Assembly: GCA_026260175.1 (NCBI GenBank)
Contig: JAKCWW010000231.1
Span: 66,647-130,646 of the forward strand
Direction of reading: 5' to 3'
Origin: Reticulitermes lucifugus
Lineage: Eukaryota > Arthropoda > Insecta > Blattodea > Rhinotermitidae
Length of the DNA: 64,000 bases
Shown here: piece after piece, positions 61,252 to 64,000 of the stretch
Position numbering within the stretch: the stretch's first letter is position 1
Layout of the letters: the number at the start of each line of letters is the position of its first letter
Position numbers and translations under genes: made by a program
The notes under the pieces: model-generated
What the model saw: only the letters and a program-made list of their open reading frames with translations
What the model was told of the DNA's origin: nothing
The model's database searches: none

Positions 61252-61319
61252 GCTGCATTACTGGATACATGGTTCCCGACGTTTCGTGATAACATCAGGA
61301 ACCAAATACCCAGTGCAGC
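61252..61319 (-). ncRNA. Hammerhead-like motif with long closing stem
   Basis: The core (61271-61304, minus) reads GGTTC, CTGATG, TTATCAC, GAAACGTC, GGGAACC. GGTTC pairs with GAACC. Outside it, CTGG pairs with CCAG, and GCTGCA (61252-61257) with TGCAGC (61314-61319), giving an interrupted outer helix of about 20 bp. Stem II is only two pairs, so the core is minimal. Stem I is the longest of all copies. Confidence 0.45.
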
Positions 61320-61749
61320 AACGTCGTATTCAAGAAGGAAGGATACTTAAAATCTCTGCGAAAACCTAAAAACTCTCTTAAACCTTCTCATTTTAAATGT
61401 CATTATTTTATGGTTAGAATTGTAAATATCATATGTGTGCATGGTTTGTGAAACAGTGACTCGGTGTTTTTGTAGACTTTCATTAGCGATTCTTGTATTT
61501 GTTGCCTTTATATATGTGCCAACATTATTCTTTGCATGTTTCTTAAATAAAGATTATTTTGCCTGCGTTCGTCGTCTGTGACTATTGCATGCGTGCTAGT
61601 AGGTAGTGCCTAATAATTTTTGAAGATTTTCGTTGGACAACAAGCCCCACGACATTAATTGTTTTGCAGCTCATATAATGACCCCCGTTTATTGTAAACA
61701 CGGCGATGTCGTTTTAATGTAGGCCTGTGAGTTACATATTTATTTCTTT

Positions 61750-61795
61750 TGCCCTGAAGACGGAGAAGCAAAGCGCCCCCTAAACGCCGGTATAT
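61750..61795 (+). ncRNA. Hammerhead-like motif, CTGAAGACGGAG subtype
   Basis: GCCCTGAAGACGGAG, loop, GCGCCCCC, then TAAACGCCGGTATATATT. It shares its first 15 bases with the minus-strand motif at 29880-29915; the stem is no longer fully paired. Confidence 0.4.
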
Positions 61796-61908
61796 ATTTA
61801 CCAATCGACATGGCCTTTTATCCCAGAGTATTTGAATTTACCACTTTCATGTCATGAAAGACATTCATCATTCAGTTAATTCGTAATGGACTAAGTTATT
61901 TTACCGAA

Positions 61909-61927
61909 ATAATAATAATAATAATAA
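61909..61927. repeat. (AAT)n microsatellite
   Basis: About six units. Confidence 0.9.
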
Positions 61928-62424
61928 AATTGGTGCCTTTTATATGGGTGGAATTGTCATAGATTATATTTTCGAAGGTTTAAAACGTATCAGCTTCACC
62001 GATCTTTTTGATATTGTCTTTCTAGCAATTAGTAGGATGATTAAAAGCAGTATGTACATAAATCATAATTTTATTTTGCAGTGGAACTGATTTTATCAAG
62101 CTCGTAAACCGTAATGGATTTGTCGATGGTAGATAAAGTACCTTGAATAGAATAATGTAGAGTAGGACGTTATTAGAATTAGGATCAATATGTTTAGCTT
62201 TATACCTGGAAAAGTGTGTCAAATAGAGACACACAATAATACAGAGTGAACACATGGAATGGAAGTGATTTTTAATGTAAAATTGGTCAAGAAATAAGAA
62301 GCACAGGATTGAAAACTGGACGATTCTTAGTAGGTTGTACGATTACGTTTTTGTTACTTACATTTAAAAGTTTGCAGGTTTTCTTTGGCGCACCGCGATC
62401 AGCCTCTCTATTTCGTATTTGTGT

Positions 62425-62940
62425 TTAAGTAAAGCCCATACATTTTCAAGCAGCAGTTCGTATCCTCCCAGCAAGTTCCGGAAAATTTATGGTCAATACT
62501 GTAACGTAAATAGCCTTCTTTATTTACCCCCAGAAGACGAAATAAAGTGGTGTTAGGGCAGGGAAACGATGTGGCTATGTGATAGGACCACCCCTGTCAG
62601 TCCATTTCCATGGAAAATAGATCCGAGTTCCAAGTGAAGTGCAGTATGAAGATATGGAAATGCTCCATCTTGCAGGAATTCCATTTTATTGGGACTAACT
62701 TATGACAAAATGGTTTCGGCTTAAGGAATTTCTCCAACATGGCCACGTACACTAGTTACAGCGCGTTTGGCAAAAACGGAAGCCCGAACAAGCTTTTTTA
62801 TGGGACACAAAAGACGTTGAACTGGGACCTGCCACGTGTTCGTACTTCATATACTTCATGCGTATTTTTTCCTTCACATTCCAAAGTTATGGTAGTTAAC
62901 ATCCTCGGAAAAATGGACAGTGACTTCATCCCCTGAACAA
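62425..62940 (-). pseudogene. Decayed DDE transposase (Tc1/mariner-superfamily type)
   Basis: On the minus strand from high to low coordinates, pieces of an insect transposase follow in order with frame changes and stops. They are HFSEDVNYHN (about 62900), GKNTHEVYEVRTRGRSQFNV with FC, AMLEKFLKPK, LQDGA (62661-62675), then W.WTDRGGPI, P.RFPALTPLYFVFWG (about 62524-62570) and an AIY.TV-like tail. LQDGA corresponds to the QDGAPPH block that carries the second catalytic aspartate in this family. In the SPDLTPLDFF block the acidic residues are replaced by A and Y, so the third catalytic position is lost. At least three stops are present. The N-terminal DNA-binding part and terminal repeats were not found. 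Confidence 0.75.
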
Positions 62941-62944
62941 AGTT

Positions 62945-64000
62945 TTAGATGCAAATTGTGTCTTCTGCTAGTTCTTTGCCTTGAGATGTTAGTTGTTGCA
63001 AGCACAAGCATGTATAGGTTTTTAAGATAAAACTAGTGAGCATGATAATGTGCTGTGACTTGCGTGGCAGGCTTGTCTTTTTTATTTTCTTGGTCTGCAA
63101 ACAAATGCCGCTGAAATTGAGTTCGCCATAGCTTAAGTGACTGATTTTTACCGGGGGTTCCACTTTGCAAACCCAACCACCCTCATTTAGAAATTTCGCT
63201 GCTTTTAGATGGATATTTTATTTAGTGGTTTCCTGTCAAAATTCCATGAAACCTCACTCATCTGCAACCATAGTTTTTGATTCGTGGTATCAGAGAGTTC
63301 TTGAGCACTTGAGACGCCATTTTCCACATTTGAAGTTTTAGAGCCACTGGAGATTCAAGTAGCGTGATTTAAGAAGGTTTTATTTTAGTTACATGAGTAC
63401 ATTGGGTTTTTATTTCTGTGTTTTCCACTTCATTAGCAATATTGCAATAAAGTCAACTAAATTTTATATATTAATTCTGTATATCATAATACAAAAGAAT
63501 GCAAGGTGCTTCCTTTGGTATTCAGTTTTGATTCATTAGTGGCAATAAGGCCAATTTATTTTAAAATACCTGAATGAATCTCAATTTAAGTTTCTGTAAG
63601 ACAAGCACTGTACCTGAATTTCTAAGCGTACTAGGGAACAGGTTAAAATATAACACCAAAATCAATAGGTGACAATAGGGAAAGACTCTTCTTTAAATTA
63701 TGGTAATAAAATCTCCTGGGATGTGACACCCGTTAGGCTGGTAAATAGGTTAAAACCAGCATTTTGGAGGAGCGTGCAGCTTTTATTTTTATCGTCTAAG
63801 CAGTCTAAGAACATACTCTCTCTCTCTCTGTGTCTTCTTGTACTGCTTAAACCCCTCAAAATGGAGTCATTAAGCTCTTCAGAGACGTACGAGCAGTCTG
63901 TCTTACGACAGGTCCGTAGCCTGTTCCAAAGCGAGTCCTCCATAGGGTGCGATCTAGTGCTTCCTCTTTCAATTTCCAGTATCTTCTCTTTTCCTTAAGG
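62945..64000. other. No recognisable gene
   Basis: Contains a short (TC)n run at 63815-63829. The frames at 63669-63998 (plus) and 63698-63943 (minus) overlap on opposite strands and show no domain. The first reaches the window edge, so an exon cannot be excluded there. Confidence 0.45.

Noticed and set aside
1-64000. CRISPR arrays, bacterial genes, rRNA or telomeric repeats
   Set aside because: No regularly spaced repeats, no operon-like frames with ribosome-binding sites, no rRNA-like blocks and no TTAGG arrays were seen.

Overview
This is arthropod, most probably insect, nuclear DNA: AT-rich, with no operons or long open frames. Every open frame is short, and the longest one crosses an N-run. 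The content is a dense layer of old transposable elements. Several elements translate into peptides that I remember as very common in insect genomes, especially cockroaches (LINE reverse-transcriptase tails, SINE read-through peptides). A blattodean source is therefore my best guess, but it rests on memory and not on a search.

Layout. 1-9.7 kb: mostly unique AT-rich DNA with family-1 SINE pieces, one N-containing family-2 SINE (7.6 kb) and a perfect 94-bp palindrome (8.8 kb). 9.7-20 kb: a 3' LINE fragment (10.4-11.1 kb, minus) and two family-1 SINEs. 20-28 kb: family-3 SINEs, a MITE-like element at 25.8-26.3 kb, and at 27.0-27.4 kb a large inverted repeat inserted into a SINE. 28-36 kb: two more LINE 3' ends, a 53-bp-arm inverted repeat, several hammerhead-like motifs and a second N-containing SINE. 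36-48 kb: more SINEs, including two nearly adjacent ones at 43.5-44.0 kb. 48-53 kb: dispersed repeats, hammerhead-like motifs, a palindromic MITE and a possible transposase tail. 53-64 kb: more hammerhead-like motifs, SINEs, one good candidate exon (58.4 kb) and a decayed DDE transposase (62.4-62.9 kb).

The main non-routine signal is a recurrent structured motif. It reads CTGA(T/A)GA, then one base, then a short hairpin whose sequence differs between copies but still pairs, then GAAAC, then often a small palindrome such as ACATGT, and GTA. I count about a dozen good or fair copies and a few degraded ones, on both strands. The layout resembles the core of type-I hammerhead ribozymes with a very short stem III, as known from Penelope-like retroelements. 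The best copy (49391-49434) also has a paired stem I. Several copies sit in or beside inverted repeats. I infer dispersed termini of non-autonomous Penelope-like elements, or an undescribed relative.

No protein-coding gene can be asserted. Three short candidate exons (33098-33163, 38577-38689, 58412-58505) have start or splice signals and plausible peptides. The last two have compatible intron phase, so the window could lie in long introns of a host gene, but this is unproven.
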